From positions 1,307,473 to 1,371,472 of the forward strand of contig VFFE01007079.1 of NCBI GenBank assembly GCA_008921705.1: a DNA stretch of 64,000 nt, read 5' to 3'. Below are positions 1-24,365 of this stretch, piece by piece. The DNA is from Burhinus oedicnemus. Taxonomy: Eukaryota > Chordata > Aves > Charadriiformes > Burhinidae. Positions within the stretch are counted from its first letter, which is position 1, and every line of letters begins with the position of its first letter. Position numbers and translations under genes: made by a program. Under the pieces are notes generated by a model that worked only from the letters and a program-made list of their open reading frames with translations, was not told the DNA's origin and ran no database searches.

Positions 1-3000
1 ATCTGACCCCCATTTATTGTTAATAGTGAAATCTAACCAACCCTCTATTCCCCTTGTTACAACTGCCTTAGAGGGGAAGTGAACAAGCTCATCAGTATTC
101 AGGTATTGCTAACAGGGAGGTCACCTTCTTCTGTTAAGCAACTCTCCATTTCAAACATTAAAACCTTGCAATTAGTAATTTGACAAGGACACCAAAGTAT
201 ACAGCTACTTTGCTCCGACTAAGGTGATGTTTTCTGTAGTGTCATTCTACTTACAAAGCATGAGAGGAGTGACTCCTGAGAAGACACAGATCCTGCCTCC
301 CATATACGTGACATTGTGGGATGCAAAGCAAGTGTCACGAAGGCGGAAGCATAGGGGAGGATAAGCAGGGATCTGTAATTAGGCAGAGCAAGCCAGAATT
401 AAAAATTGCTCAAGGTTAGGATAAAGCCTTTTAGAAATTACCAAGGACTTGCTACTCTTTAGGGTTCTTTTAATGACACTTTTTATCATGCATGACTAAA
501 ACAGAACAGTAGTAAGACCAAGAGGCGTAGAACTAGCAATTGTAATAGTGAGTAACAATGTCTTTCGACAGGATCAGATTCTTCCTTTCTCTACTATCTC
601 CTTTTTTCATAGTTCACCTTAGGGAACAGATCTGTGAGGTAGAAGATGCAGAATTACAAAAAAATTTTTGCTCACAGCCACTGTAGACATTTCTTGCAGT
701 ACTCTGAGTTTACTGTGTACACAGTAGGAGACTGGTTCTGTTACTATGCCAGTAGTGTCAAAATTCTGATTCACAAGACCGTACAAGCTGATCTACAGCT
801 ACCCACGAGTAACACTGTTTCGTGTGCTGAAGATGGCCTGTACCTCCAGAAGCATCCCATCAATGTGCCAGATATGACCCCAGTACACAACAAGCTCCAC
901 AGCTGGCTTTCTGGTCCACCAGAAGAAAAATTACTGACAACCACATTTCCACAACAGTCACTTTCCCAATTCAATATGTAACAGATCAAGATACAATCCA
1001 CAATGTATTGAGAAATTGGTACTACCCTGAGTATGACTACAGGATGGAATAGCTTGTGTCTCGTTACTAAAATAATGATTCTGCATTTCATTCTTTTGTT
1101 AGTATAAAAGGAGACAAAACTCAAAGATTATTTCTCTCTAACCTGCATCCTCAGTCTCCTACCATAATAGCTGTCAGTGTACTGGATCCCAAAGGCCCTA
1201 TGCTGAGTTTACTCAACACTTTTAAGCATGACACTTCGACAAGGTAACTAGTACTTTCTGGATAACATCATTTTCCCTTGAGTCAACGAGACTCAAAGGT
1301 GTTTTGCAGGAGCTGTTTGATGAACAGCTCAAACTAGTATGCCCTCTTCCAACACTCTTTTTCCTATAATTTGTCAATAGCATTCTATGGTCCAAAACCT
1401 TCAGGTAAAAACCACAAAGGGACAAATGTGTTCTAATATCTGTTCGTTCAAGTGAAATAATATCTCTGATCACTTTTTATGTAAAGGACTTTCACAGGTA
1501 CCATGTTAATTCACAAAATGAAATTAATGAGCCACCTTTGTTTTGAAATGCTCTAGCAGCAATAACCTTTGGAAAACAGATTTGCTGGGAGGAGGCAGCC
1601 ATAGTTATAGCAGGGAGCAGCAGGATATGAAAACTCCAAAATCCATCAGAAATTAACTGGAAAACCAGGGGAGTAAAACAAAGACAAAGCCCCTGCAGGT
1701 CTTAAAAGGTGAAACGGAACATAAATTGTAACTGTATAAGCATCAGCAACCAAAAATAAGTATTGATCTAGCTGTCAACTTTCATGAACACGATCATGTT
1801 ACAAGCCTTCTTTTAAAAATAAATAAATAGAAACCACTTTGCACGTGGTCAGCAGAAACTCCAGCCTCAGCGGAGCAAAATTTTCTGCTGCTCCAGGCAA
1901 TCACAAGGGAGGCACAGAACCAAGCTGCTAAGGAGAGAGCAGTTGTGGTCTGGTTACCCTTTCTGCAGTGCTGCCTCACAGGCAATGCTCCTGCCTGCCT
2001 TCGGAAGCTAGCAGGCCAGGGAGCGTGGAGGCAACCGGAGGCTCAGCTTTCATGCTATTTCAACACTTAGAGCACAGAAGTGTTTGTTTCTTAACTAAGA
2101 TTTCATTCCTTTGATGAAAGGATGAAATTAAAGAATGGGGAGAAATGGGAGACAAGCAGATTATGGCCCAAATTGGGGTTGCTTATTTTGTCCGTCTAGA
2201 ACCTCATTGTCCAAACTTTCCGTTTTCACATAACCCTATAATACAGGTTTGAATGAGCATCGCTCCTCACCACTGCTGCTGCAGGTGGAGTGGACTAGGT
2301 CCCAGGATCTCAAACAGATACCCAGTGGGTAAGGAATACAAAGTGGGGAAAAAAGGACCAGTGAAGCCTGGCTTGTACTCACACAGACACAGGGTAAGAT
2401 TCGATTGCCTTAAACGAGAACATTCTTTCTCTTCCTGAAATTCCTTGACTCCTTCACAGGACACCTTTCACCTTCAGCAGCAAAAGCATACACAAGGTGA
2501 GGCTTCACTGGACAATGCCCAACTTACTGCAGGAATCCTGTGGGGAAAACCAGCATGTGATCATGTCATTGAAGATTGCTTTGCAACAGCTTGGCTGTGT
2601 GAGAATACCAATGCTTTAAAATACTTGTGTTTTTTGTAAGATATACACATGTTTGCTACAATACAAGTTAAAAAACAAATCCCTGATAGACTATGTAAAG
2701 CTGAAAGCCCAGGGAAGATAAATCACCTCATGCTATGCTCTTACTTAGTCATCCTTTGTGAGCTTGTTGGTAATCTAACACTCCCCTTTGGACCATTTTG
2801 CTGGAGCTTTCTGATTTTTCTCTTATATTTAATTTGGAGACCTCCTAGATGATTCCAAAATGTCATCTTGCTAGATCTCAGACCTGAAACCAAGGTAAAA
2901 AAAACCCAGCTCATCTCTTTGATCTTGTTCACTTTCATTCAATGTCTCCCATCCAATTTTGTTAACAATTGGCTTCTTGCTTCATGGGTGAAACATCAGA

Positions 3001-6000
3001 GACTTAAGTGAGTTGTATTATTTTTAGATATCTTTGTGTGTCTTTTCAATGTGGTGAGATATAAACAGCTCCTTGTCAAAGAATAAAATGCAGCAAGTAG
3101 CTGTTTAGTCTTTCATCTCTGTAAAAGCCATGTAAATTTGCCACAATCATATTAACATTTTACCTGATCCTTTTCCTTGAATACAGTGCAGAAGGAGCTA
3201 TGTTCTATACAACTACTGATAAAATGAAGCCTGATTTATCATTGTCCTGCATCACTGGCTAAAGTATACGTTGCCCGATGTTACTACATCACGGTGCAAG
3301 TATTTTAACCCATGTGGTGTACTGCTGCAAATTATTACACTGCTGCAAGACATGCTGAACTGAACTCACCTCTTGTATACAAAATCCAAAACCTGTTATT
3401 TCATTTGGTGGTATTTAAGCATTTATCTTCTGCTATCTGGCTTGAATTCTAAAAGAAGCCCAGAGGAGTCATGGACAGAAATCTCATTTGAAGTCAGTGT
3501 TATCCAGACACACAGATCCTTGAGATTCTTGGAACACCCGACCTGTGTCGGTACTGAAGTTCTTAATCTGAGTAATGCTTTAGGTAAAATTTCTAGGTGC
3601 CTTTACTTAAAAAAGGAGGAACGTAAATAGTTAGAAGCTTAGTGTTTCATGCAGAACTCCCATCGGTTTCCCTAGGCATAATATGATAGGCACAGTCAGT
3701 TTCTTTAACTCACAGACTCTGTCCTTCTTGGTGAAAGGTTCCATGCCTAGTGCAATTTCCTTAGTTAAAATACAAATGTTTAGTGAAGACAAGAGCTCCT
3801 AGTTTTCTTGACAGTTGACAAGTCAGTATTTTCACATGAATTATCAGGTCAAGGTAAAGCTCCAATTGCCTTCCCTTCATAACACGCAGGACTGATCAAG
3901 TAGAGGTGGAGTGGAAGTCAACAAAAATCATAGCAAATTTAGAGAAAACACAAGCAGAGTTGTACTGCAATTTTTTAATTACTTAGAAGCTTCATGTTAA
4001 ACACCTTTATATTTTTCAATTATAAGAACACAAATTATAGAATTAAATTACTTTGTGTTGGTCTAAGGTGATGGTATTAGTCAACCATATAATGAATTAT
4101 ATAACAAAACCATGGGAATTTTCTATCAAATATTCTATCTGTACAATGTCTTAGTTTACTGTATTAAAATTAAATGCAACATTTAAAGGTAAACCAAAGA
4201 GATGCTGTATTTCTATTATATAAACTACTTAGTGCATTTTTTCCCAATTGTAAATTTATACGATTTCTTATTAAAAAATACTGCAAATTAAATGTTCTCT
4301 TTTCTATTTATATAAGGACATTTCTGCTGCAGATGCATTTTTTGGTAACGATAAACATGAAAAATTTTAAAAATAGCAAAGAAATGTGATGCTTTGCTAT
4401 TTAAAAAAACCTAAATTCTAGCCATAGAATAACCTACTGCAGGGCAGAAAATCTACACTTTGGTTAGTTGTGTTTAGAATTTGGATGACTATTATTTTTG
4501 GCAATTAAACAAGAACAAAGTGTGAGCTGAAAGAAAATATGAAAATCAGCACTGTGCTAACTTGAACAGACAAAGTTCAATAGCGATTAAAAAAACAAAA
4601 CTCTCCAAGGGATGTGACAGGAATATCAATGAAGAAGTCACATAGTGACAAGTGTTTGAAAAAGCCATTAAAGGAAGCAAAAATCAAATCTCACTAGTTC
4701 CTGGATCTGTTTACTTTCAATTAATAAAGAAAATGTTACCTAAAATACTCGATGAATATAGCACGCTGGTGAAACTAACAAAATCTAAACCCAGGTCAGG
4801 TTGACCTGTGTCCTCCAAGTTAATACAAAACAGACCTCACTTTGACTTCATTTGAGTCAATAAGGATACCACCACCACTGATCTTCAGAAGAGCCATATT
4901 TGGCTCCTACTTCAGTCATCATAAAGCACAAAGCTACTGCGGGGGTAGTCTGTTGGTCACTATGTACTGAAATCTCCAATGCTGTGGAGACCTGACAAAC
5001 TATCTGGCACAGGAGTTATGCCAAAAGTTAGAAACACAAGAAGAGAAAACCATGCTGCTTCAATGACAATTGAGATGTTACTGAAAGTACCCATAATTCT
5101 AAACACTCATGACACTGGCAGATGTATTAGCTATGGCACCCACAGCACGGATTTGGTATGAGAGGACGGCCTAGGAAACTTGCAGGTTGTTCTTACTGCT
5201 TTAAGGTAGATAGCATCTCTAACATCTCCCTGTGCATATGATAGCAAATATGTAGTTTATTCAGTTTTCTGTTTGGCTGGAGCTCTCTTAAACAGCCTTT
5301 GTCTCTCGGAGCTAAATATCTCTGTTGGTATCTTCCTGAAGAGGTCACTTCCTTCTTCTCTCAGAATCGTATCTCCACTGGGAAATTTATGGAACTTCCT
5401 TACATGGTTATGGGTTCAGCTGGTCCAAGTACCCTGATAGTACAATAGGGTTGAAAGTTAAACAACTGCAAATAAGAGTCATGTTTTGTGCTGGATACTA
5501 TGCATGGGTTTTAAGAATAGAACATTATATTAATTTTGCCAGGACAGTATGTGTGACCTGATCCACCATCAAAGCCTAATGGAATTAAGAAGGCCTTGAA
5601 GGAAAGCATCGTCTCTGATAAATCACCATTATTAGGAGATTGACAGGATTTTTTTATAGGGCCATGATCCAATGCCTTCTTTTCCAGCTTTATTTCAACA
5701 GCTCCTAAACACAGTAGAAGGCAAAGGAGCGGCAGAAAGCTCAGGCATAGAGCATCATAAATAATGAGTAACTTTGAAGATGTGGCAAGGCAGGAAAAAG
5801 ACAGATTGCATAAGAAAAGGGGCATGGAACATGACTTGTTTAAATGAGCTTCCTCTCAACAGGAAGACAAGTAATGAGTGCTGAACAGTTTAAGATGGAA
5901 AAGTAGAGTATATATAATTAAACCAGATACATCTTTTGCAGGTGATGTCAAGACATTGTGTCAAATCCTGCTTTGGCCAAATAGCTCCACAACAATGCAT

Positions 6001-8100
6001 TTTCTACCATCCCACTGGCAGAACAGCTTATGAAATTCAGTGTTTTAGCAACATAATTTGCTTCACATCACAATCCTAGTTGGCATTAATATAAACAGCA
6101 ACTTGCCGAACTACTACAACTCTACAAACAGGTTTCAGGCTGGAGGATATTAATTTAGGGGCACAACATCCAATAGACAGATGCAAATAGAATGAACTAA
6201 AGCTTTTGCCCTTACTAACTTCCCAAATAGGACACAAAACAATATTCTTACAGAAATTTTTGAAATCTAGACTGAAACTGAAGGCTCTAATTTCAAAACT
6301 AAGCAGCTGCGTGTAATGCCAGTGACAATAACATCTGTGTAGATATTAGATCATTACTGGTTTTATCTGCAAAATTACAGGCTGGTCTAAAGATTTTATA
6401 ATAGATTGAGCGATCTCTTCTTTGTCAATTACCGGTCAATCTCTGTTTATTCTGTGAATAAATGTTAATAGTAAGGCCTACAGTAAAATCAACAGAAATT
6501 CAAATGGGGATTTTCAAACCTGGAGATTTGTTTTTGTAAACAATTTGATGTTCTGTCATAGACCATGAAAGATGATCCTAGAAACAGTTCATGGCTATGC
6601 TGTGAGCCACGTAAGTAAATTATTACTGAACTGCTGTCCTCCTTTTAAATGTTACTGTATTCCAGCCATCTACCAGTGACACTGGTAAAAGCAAGCAGGA
6701 CATATGAATGACAACGTATGTTAGAAAGAAGTCAAGGCTGACTGTCAACAGAAAAACAAGCTTGACAAATTACAAGGCTGATTCAGGTTTTTTTTCCTTC
6801 ACTTAACTTTGGCCAGTCAAGGATAGGGAACCTCCTGATTTATGTTTTTTAAGCAGAATAAAAACACAAGTAGATGGCTTATGAAAGCAGTAATGGTAGC
6901 GACAATAAAAAAGATGCTATATATGACTTTTTGAACTAATTTGAGGAACTAGATAAATGGAATGAAAAAAAAATGTCTGTTTGGTCTCCAACATAAACTA
7001 TCTCAGCGGATTCAGTTCAATTCCTAGCGTTCAAGTCCCAGTCAGCAGTAGACAGGAAGTCTTAACAGAAAGCATATTACTTGCTGCTTCTTCTATCCCC
7101 TCCCCATATTCTTCCTCCCACCCTTAAATCACCATAAAATGTAAACTCAAGAGAAATCTTATAATTCTTTAAGTTCAGAAAACATCTTGGTTTTTCTTTG
7201 TTGCTCAGCTCTCCTCAGCATCACCCTCACACGCGTAGTATCTAGCCACAGCAGTCAAGAAACCTGAAACCACCAAAAGACCTAAGAAAGCCCCTAAAAT
7301 CCCCCTTGCCAGTTACTCATCTTCAAGCCAAATATTTAGCCCTAGCTTTCCTGAGGAAACAGTACAAAAGTACATCACCTGAGCTTAACCATGAATTTAA
7401 CAGGAATTTAATCATGGCTAATGACATAGTAACAGTTTCAGGTTATTTGAAAGTCACGGCTTCAAACTCCAGATTAAGGGATAAAAAATTACAGTATAAC
7501 AATTAGTAAAAAAAAGTCTCTCTCTTAATATCCTATCTCCTATGAGCCAGAAAGAGGGCAAAAAGATCATCCTAAATCTCAAATGAATCAAATTAGAATT
7601 GAAAGGCAAATTGTTTGACTTATCTAGGGGTCAAAGGTATTGCTGTTGTTTTCTCATTACCTACTCTAATACAGAGCTTTCACTATAAAATATCAGCTGT
7701 TTTCTTGCAGCACTATAAACTTTTGGAACATGTGGATTAATTGCTGAGATAGGGGAAATAAATAATTTTCATTTCTATGCTATTAGATTTACCTGAAGGT
7801 GAACTGCTGGATGGAGGTGACAGCAGAGTCTTCTGTCTGCATACCATGTCATTTTGGTTTTCATTTTACAAGGCACAACAAAAATGAACATGTATCCTGG
7901 ACTAGCCACATCTCAAACTACTTCGCGCTGTCTCTCTTGGCTCTGAAATCCCACAGCAGTCCTGCAAATGGAAGTTACCATACTGTATAAAACTTCCCAG
8001 ATGCAAATAAAATGTCTTTTTTTTTTAAAAAAAGGCCCTCTGAGCAAGTTAAAACCCACTTAAAGAAACTTACCAGTCAGGCAGAAGGAAACAAAACCAT
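1..8100. other. Gene-poor AT-rich DNA left of TMEM185A
   Basis: I see no exon set, RNA gene or recognisable recent repeat here. The open frames are short and have neither family resemblance nor convincing splice sites. The longest plus-strand one (646-981) ends in a plausible-looking stretch but could not be tied to any protein. The only short motif I would single out is the palindromic nuclear-receptor site at 4792-4808, listed separately. In human the far side of TMEM185A is occupied by MAGE and HSFX copies. Nothing like MAGE is seen here. Confidence 0.5.
4792..4808. promoter_or_regulatory. Perfect inverted nuclear-receptor site with 3-base spacer (ERE-like)
   Basis: The sequence reads CAGGTCA-GGT-TGACCTG: two perfect 7-base arms around three bases. 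This matches the palindromic estrogen response element (AGGTCAnnnTGACCT). It lies in non-coding DNA about 7 kb upstream of the TMEM185A island. A match to a consensus does not show occupancy, so any role in regulating a neighbouring gene is inference. Confidence 0.45.
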
Positions 8101-8249
8101 TTAATTTGGCTCTGAGTAGAAACACTACTCACCAAGCGTTTCCAGCTGCAAGACCAGGCAGTGTGAGACAGCGATTTCCCTGGGTACGTACACACAGATG
8201 CACACAAACACACACCCCCTGGCACCCCGTACCTGTCAGCCCTGAGCTT

Positions 8250-8425
8250 GGCACGGGCACCAGCCTCCCAGCACAGTTCACTTGCACACAGACATAGTCG
8301 TTGTCCCTATCCCTACAAACGTAACAGAGGATCACGTAGAGGATGAGCAGGATGGTGAAAAGGAGGAGTGCGAGGCAAGACAGCCTTTGCCACAAGGACA
8401 CCACAGGCTGTATGTCCCCAGGTGA
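8250..8425 (-). CDS. Possible unrecognised exon encoding one transmembrane segment
   Basis: On the minus strand an AG (in ACATACAG, near 8415) is followed by an open frame that reads a strongly hydrophobic helix of about 20 residues (LSCLALLLFTILLILYVILC), then a short charged tail (CRDRDNDY). This is the pattern of a small single-pass membrane protein. A weak possible donor (CAA|GTGAAC) lies near 8278. The surrounding 8.1-8.75 kb is locally GC-rich and open in several frames, including 157 codons on this strand and 225 on the other, so openness alone means little. I do not recognise the protein and found no partner exons. It may be chance. Confidence 0.2.
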
Positions 8426-8749
8426 GGGTGGGAGGCTGGGACACAGCGGGAGGCACTGCTGTACGTGTGGATGTGCGTGTCTGTGCCACACATGCACAGT
8501 CACACCCCAAGGAGACTTCTGGGGCCCCCATTCAGTCCCAGCCCTGCCTGCAAAGCCCTTCTTTCCACCATCTTTTCTGTGCCTGCTGTGTCCCGCCTGC
8601 ACAGCACAACTTTCTTGCTTGGAAGGAGAACAAGGTATTTTACAGGCAGAAAAATGTCACCCAGCATGTCAGATCCAACAGCAGCTGCTAAGCTCCCGGA
8701 TCTTAACTCTTCCTCTGGAGGAGAGAAGGGGAAAAAGTCTACTATGTAA

Positions 8750-11450
8750 CAGGGGGCTAAATTTGCTATATATTTCTTTGGGGGAAAAGCAGATGAAGTG
8801 GGTGGAGGTTTTCTCAGCTGTGGCACCTGCAGGTTGGGTCCAACAGGAAAGAGCTGTTTTCTTTCTGTCTAGTTACCTCCTTTTTTTTTGTTTTAGCTTC
8901 GTCTCTATCATGTTTTCTGTAACTAGGGATTTCTCTCCTAGTTCTTTGTGCCTTGTAGGAAGTATTTTGCTGCCTGGGCAGTCAGCCAAACATTGTAATT
9001 GCAGAAGAAATCCTTCTTGATTTACTCCTACAGACCTTCATGAATATTCTTAGAAATGGCATGCTGCTTTATTAGACTTCTGAATTATTAACAGTTCTCA
9101 AGTTAAGATAATTCCTTGTTAATATTATTTTGACTTTGTTTTATGATTGCATCTGGCTGAGGATAATGCTTACAGGTACTGTCTTGTCTAGTAGCTTCTT
9201 TATGCGTTGCAGTAGATTTATTTTATCTTGGATAAATACATTATGCATAATTGTTCTCTTTTTCAGACTAGCAAAGCTCAACTTTTGAAAAAGCAGAATG
9301 AAAAACAAGGTTCTAGTTTCCAATTTTTTAAGCCTGGTAATTCTTTGGTTCCTTAGAAGTTGCATACTGCCCTGCCACAGGTCCTATCATATGGGCACTT
9401 TTCATCTTACAAGTCTCGGGAGACTGCCTCGCCCTCATCCTTTCCTTTCCTTCTCTTTTCTTCCATTATGTTTTCCTGCTTCTCTCTCATCCTGATTTCT
9501 CACCAATCTCCTCACACCCCCTCCCCACTGCCAATACTTGTGTTGGTATATCCTTGCATTCTTTTAACCTTTGACATACCCTTGCTTCATCAGTTGAATA
9601 TATTGTGCAGAAAGCTCCTGCTGTGGAAGTCTGTCAGCTATTGGTACTGTCGCCAATGGAGTTAAAAATTGTATCTACAATTTGCCAGTGAATATCTCCA
9701 GATGAATCACATCTTTGAGTAGATCGTATTAGCTAATGAATACCGTCAAGGACTACAAGTATCTATGGCATTTAATAAATCACATTGCACGTAAGCCTAG
9801 CTTCTTAGCTGGCATAAATTACCAGTCCTGTTAGCACTGGATGATGACTTAGACCATTTACTTTTCAGTCCTTTTTTTAAATCTTTCTGGAGAAGCTAGA
9901 ACTTAAGATATGATTAAATTTTTCTTTTATTAGCATTTCACTTGCAATGTAATCTTGATTAGTGAGGAGCTATGGGGATTTCCAGTTCAGAAAGTTATCA
10001 GATCATCTATCCCGATACAGAGTCATCATATAATCTGTCCTGATTTGCTATATAATTTCATAACCCTTGTTACAGTCAAGCTCATTGACTTGAGTTTGAT
10101 TAGCATGTATCTTACAGAGAGGCACCCGGACTTCATTTAAAAATGAAAAGTCTCCTGTTTCTCAGGGTCATTTGTTCCAACACCTAATTACTTTCACTTA
10201 AAAAATAAAAAAGACAAAAGAAACCTCAGCTCTCTCCTGTCTAACCAATATTTGTTTAGCTGAAGTCCTCAGCTTTGATTCTTGTTATGCCTCTCCTAGC
10301 TTGGCCGAAGAGTCTTTTAGTACCTAGTATTTTGTCTCCAAGAGGGTACGTACATAACATAATTAAGTGATCTCAGTCTCTCTGAAACACACTTAACTCC
10401 TTATGACAATTTTTTATAAGCATTCAATCACTTTGCAGCATTTAATCACTATCTGCACAATTTTCAACATTCATCCTGATGCAAGGACATTTAAAAGGCT
10501 GATGTGATCAATTCCAGAGTATGCAATGAAGGTAGTTCTCAGCCTTTTTAGAATGGATTTCCCCTCTTTTTTTTCTTTTTCTTACTGTACACATTGATCC
10601 ATATCTAGAGTAATAACGTATTGTACAGGCAGTTTCCACAATAATAAACCTGAACTAAACTCTTGAAATTGTGTCCACAGAAGAGAGGTTACTGACAATA
10701 ATGTAGTTTAAAAGAATGCTGGCAGAAAAACTGCCACCTTCTCCATGTTGCTTTTCTATTCCATTGGGCACGTGTACAGTCCAAGGACAAAGCTAGGTAA
10801 CACATGAAGACTGCTTTTAGTTCTTCAGACAACTTCCTGGGTAATGCTGAATAAACAAGTTAACCTAATTTTTTTCCACCTTTAAAATAACACTTTGAGA
10901 TTTCCTAGTAGTTTTCTGGAGGCAAATTTAAACAAGCATTACATATCAATGCCCTAAAAATCACCTGGACATTTAAACAAATACAGTGAGGTGAATGTTT
11001 CCAACGAGTATACAAAGGAAAACCAGCCATAACAAAGGGTGGTTTGAGAGGGGCACATCCCTAAGTGTTATTCCGATGCGACTGCAAAGAAGAAATTTTG
11101 TCCAACACTTGTCCATTGCTACCTCTGCTTCTACCACCTAGAAGGAGCTAAGCCCACAGTGGGTAGCATACCTAAGTCCAAACCCACTTCTTGTGTCTCC
11201 CTGTGTTAATTCTTACTTTCCCTGGTATCTTCCCTTCCAGCAGCATTTGTTAATATTTCATTTTAAGGTAATATTAGCCTGTTCAATGCAATGATGGCCA
11301 GATATCACTATCAGTTAATGGGAAGGTCTTCAAAGACAACCAGACACTCATGATGTGTCCAAATAATGTGCGATTTAATGCGATAACAACAGCCATGTCA
11401 CAAATTGCAGCAGAAACGTCTCTTAGTAGAGCTATTCCCTAAATACCAAA
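8750..11450. other. Intergenic DNA with no recognised element
   Basis: I see nothing codable here. The stretch includes a pyrimidine-rich tract (about 9430-9535) and several T-rich runs. It rises into the CpG island at about 11.45 kb. Confidence 0.5.
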
Positions 11451-11770
11451 CATACACGGCCACACGTCCCAAGGGCCACCGCACTCCCGACCACTGCAGG
11501 GTGCTCCCTGCTTTGGGCCCGGCTCTCCTCAGGGGCCGCTCCCAGGAGCCGCCTTCAGCGGGGAGAGGCCCGGGCCGCCCCCTCCCTTCTCCCGGTGGGG
11601 AACGGCCTGCCAGCCGCCACCCCGCCGGGCCTCAGGCCCGGCCCCGAACAAGACCTGCTCCTGCGGGTGCGTGGCCGGGGGTGCGGGGGGGCTGACGAGC
11701 GGGCGGCGGTGCGAGGGCCGGACCGCCTCCTCCCTGCCCGCCTGCTGGCATGGCTTCCCTCTCCCTTAGG

Positions 11771-11780
11771 GCGCATGCGC
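11771..11780. promoter_or_regulatory. NRF1-type site 1
   Basis: Exact GCGCATGCGC palindrome, about 240 bases before the TMEM185A start codon. First of three identical copies in 123 bases. Confidence 0.6.
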
Positions 11781-11793
11781 GAGTCGGCGGCGG

Positions 11794-11803
11794 GCGCATG
11801 CGC
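11794..11803. promoter_or_regulatory. NRF1-type site 2
   Basis: Second exact GCGCATGCGC copy, 23 bases (start to start) after the first, roughly two helical turns, so the two would face the same side of the DNA. Confidence 0.6.
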
Positions 11804-11883
11804 GCTGCTCGCTCGTGAAGCCCGGTAGAAGGGGCCGGCCGTTTCCCGGCAGAGGAACGCCGCCGTGGGGCCCGGCGGGCGGC

Positions 11884-11893
11884 GCGCATGCGC
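11884..11893. promoter_or_regulatory. NRF1-type site 3
   Basis: Third exact GCGCATGCGC copy, 90 bases after the second and about 125 bases before the TMEM185A ATG. Confidence 0.6.
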
Positions 11894-12017
11894 GGGGCGG
11901 GCTGCCCGGTTCCGGCGGGGGCGGAGCGGCGGCGAGGCCAGGCCGGGTTCTGGTGGCGGCGGCCGCCGCGCCATGCGTGCCTGATAGAGCGCGGCGGGGG
12001 CGGAGGGTCGAGCCGCA

Positions 12018-22836
<10,819 letters not shown>

Positions 22837-23695
22837 GATGACAGTTGCATATTAAACTTGAACTGGGAATCAGCAGACAAATGTATTTCATCTCATGCCT
22901 TGTCCTGATTACTTTAAAATAGGTATTGCTGAATCAGTGGCTTGGATTACACAAATCAGAGATCTTGAAGATAATCTGAGAGCTTTTCCAGAGATACGTG
23001 GTGGTCTAATTTGTGAACCTTCCCAAGGGGTTGGTTGCACACTTGCCTGTATAGTATTTATATGAACATTTTAGCAGTGTAATATATTGTTTAAAAGTCT
23101 TGTCGTGTACAGTATAAGTATTATCTAAAAGTATTTTTTTAAAAACCCTGTATGAAATGCCTGTGCTATTCCAGGTGTCTTTTAGGTCCTAAATATACAC
23201 TTGATTTCCATGTCTGTTTTAAATGCTTTTTTTGAGATGCCTTAGTATAGTACCTCTTTACTTCTTTTTCTCTTTAGCCACAATCATGGTCTTAACCACA
23301 GAGGCACAGGACTGTTGCACTTCTCAGGCAAGGCTGGAAAGCTTTTTGGGGGGAAATAGAATGTATAACAACTTACATGATGTTTTTGAGTTAGCTATGT
23401 AAATTTTCATGGAAGTATTTCAACTTTTACGCTGGCTTGGGAGTTGTGTTGCTTTTGTTGCTTTTCCAGTTTCATGTTTTAATTCCTCTTGAGCAGCAGC
23501 ATGTACACTGTTCTCCCATTAGACTGGCTGTTTAATAAGCTGTTCCCTCTTGCATTGTGTGTGCAGTCTATGCCAGAAATGTTAGTTGCAGGTTTTACAG
23601 CTGTCAGTTAGCTGGTATAAATATAATAGCTTGGTCTTCATTACCAACTTTGTAGAAAGTGCTGGTGTAAATGATTAAACTTTTTAAGATAGGAA
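22837..23695 (+). other. TMEM185A: Probable TMEM185A 3' untranslated region
   Basis: The DNA after the stop has no coding features. No canonical AATAAA was found before 24 kb. The best late candidate is ATTAAA at 23674-23679, followed by a G/T-rich stretch (TTGGTGTTGGT, from about 23699) that suits cleavage downstream. An earlier ATTAAA at 22850-22855 sits very close to the stop. Confidence 0.45.
23674..23679 (+). terminator. TMEM185A: Candidate poly(A) signal (ATTAAA) for TMEM185A
   Basis: This is the commonest variant hexamer, about 840 bases after the stop, with a GT-rich element some 20 bases downstream. It was chosen over the 22850 copy only because of that downstream element. Confidence 0.4.
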
Positions 23696-24365
23696 GGCCT
23701 TGGTGTTGGTATAGCATTTTGTTGCTTGAAGAAAGACCTCCTTTGACAGATTGTCTTGGACTTCCAGATGCTTTAAAGAAATTTAGTCTTTGAGACCTAT
23801 ATTCCAGTAGCTTGGAACAACAGATGTTGGATACTCCCACATTCTTGCAGCTGCTCTTTGTGCTTAGGTGAACCCACAGTTTAGGTAGCTTAAATACCAT
23901 GCATCACGTTTCCTTAGTGTTAGTATGGCAATGAGATAAGAGCAAAAAGTGTATGGACATTTCTGCATGTATGAAAGGTGCACACCTGAAAAATTTCAGA
24001 GATGCTGATTTTTTAGTGCTTTCGTTCCTAATGCTGCAGACCTCCCTCTTCCTCCCTGGGGACCAGCTACTGGCTGCAACCCAAGACAGCACTGTCCTAT
24101 CACTACACTTAAAATTTCATTGCAGTTTCATTTACATTTTTGGCTCTGAGCAAAAAAAAAAATAATCTGTAAATGAAAAGCAACAAGTGCTATTTGGCAC
24201 TTGCTGCTGTTTCATGGCACTGGGAAACGGACGCTGCTCTGTGAGGTCATGGCAGCACAGCGTTGGGTGTCAGTGATGTTTGAGAATTTTCCCTGAGGAT
24301 TCTCAGTCAGTTGGTCACTTCTGTTCAGCTGGCTGGCTGGCAGGACAGTCTAGCTGCTAGCGGAC

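Noticed and set aside
646..981. 111-codon frame ending in a plausible-looking stretch (LYLQKHPINVPDMTPVHNKL)
   Set aside because: No splice context or recognised family. It could be a relic of an old repeat or processed copy but cannot be supported.
8343..9020. 225-codon plus-strand open frame
   Set aside because: Cys/Pro-rich translation without a domain, and it overlaps CA-rich sequence. The opposite strand has the more protein-like segment and even that is doubtful.
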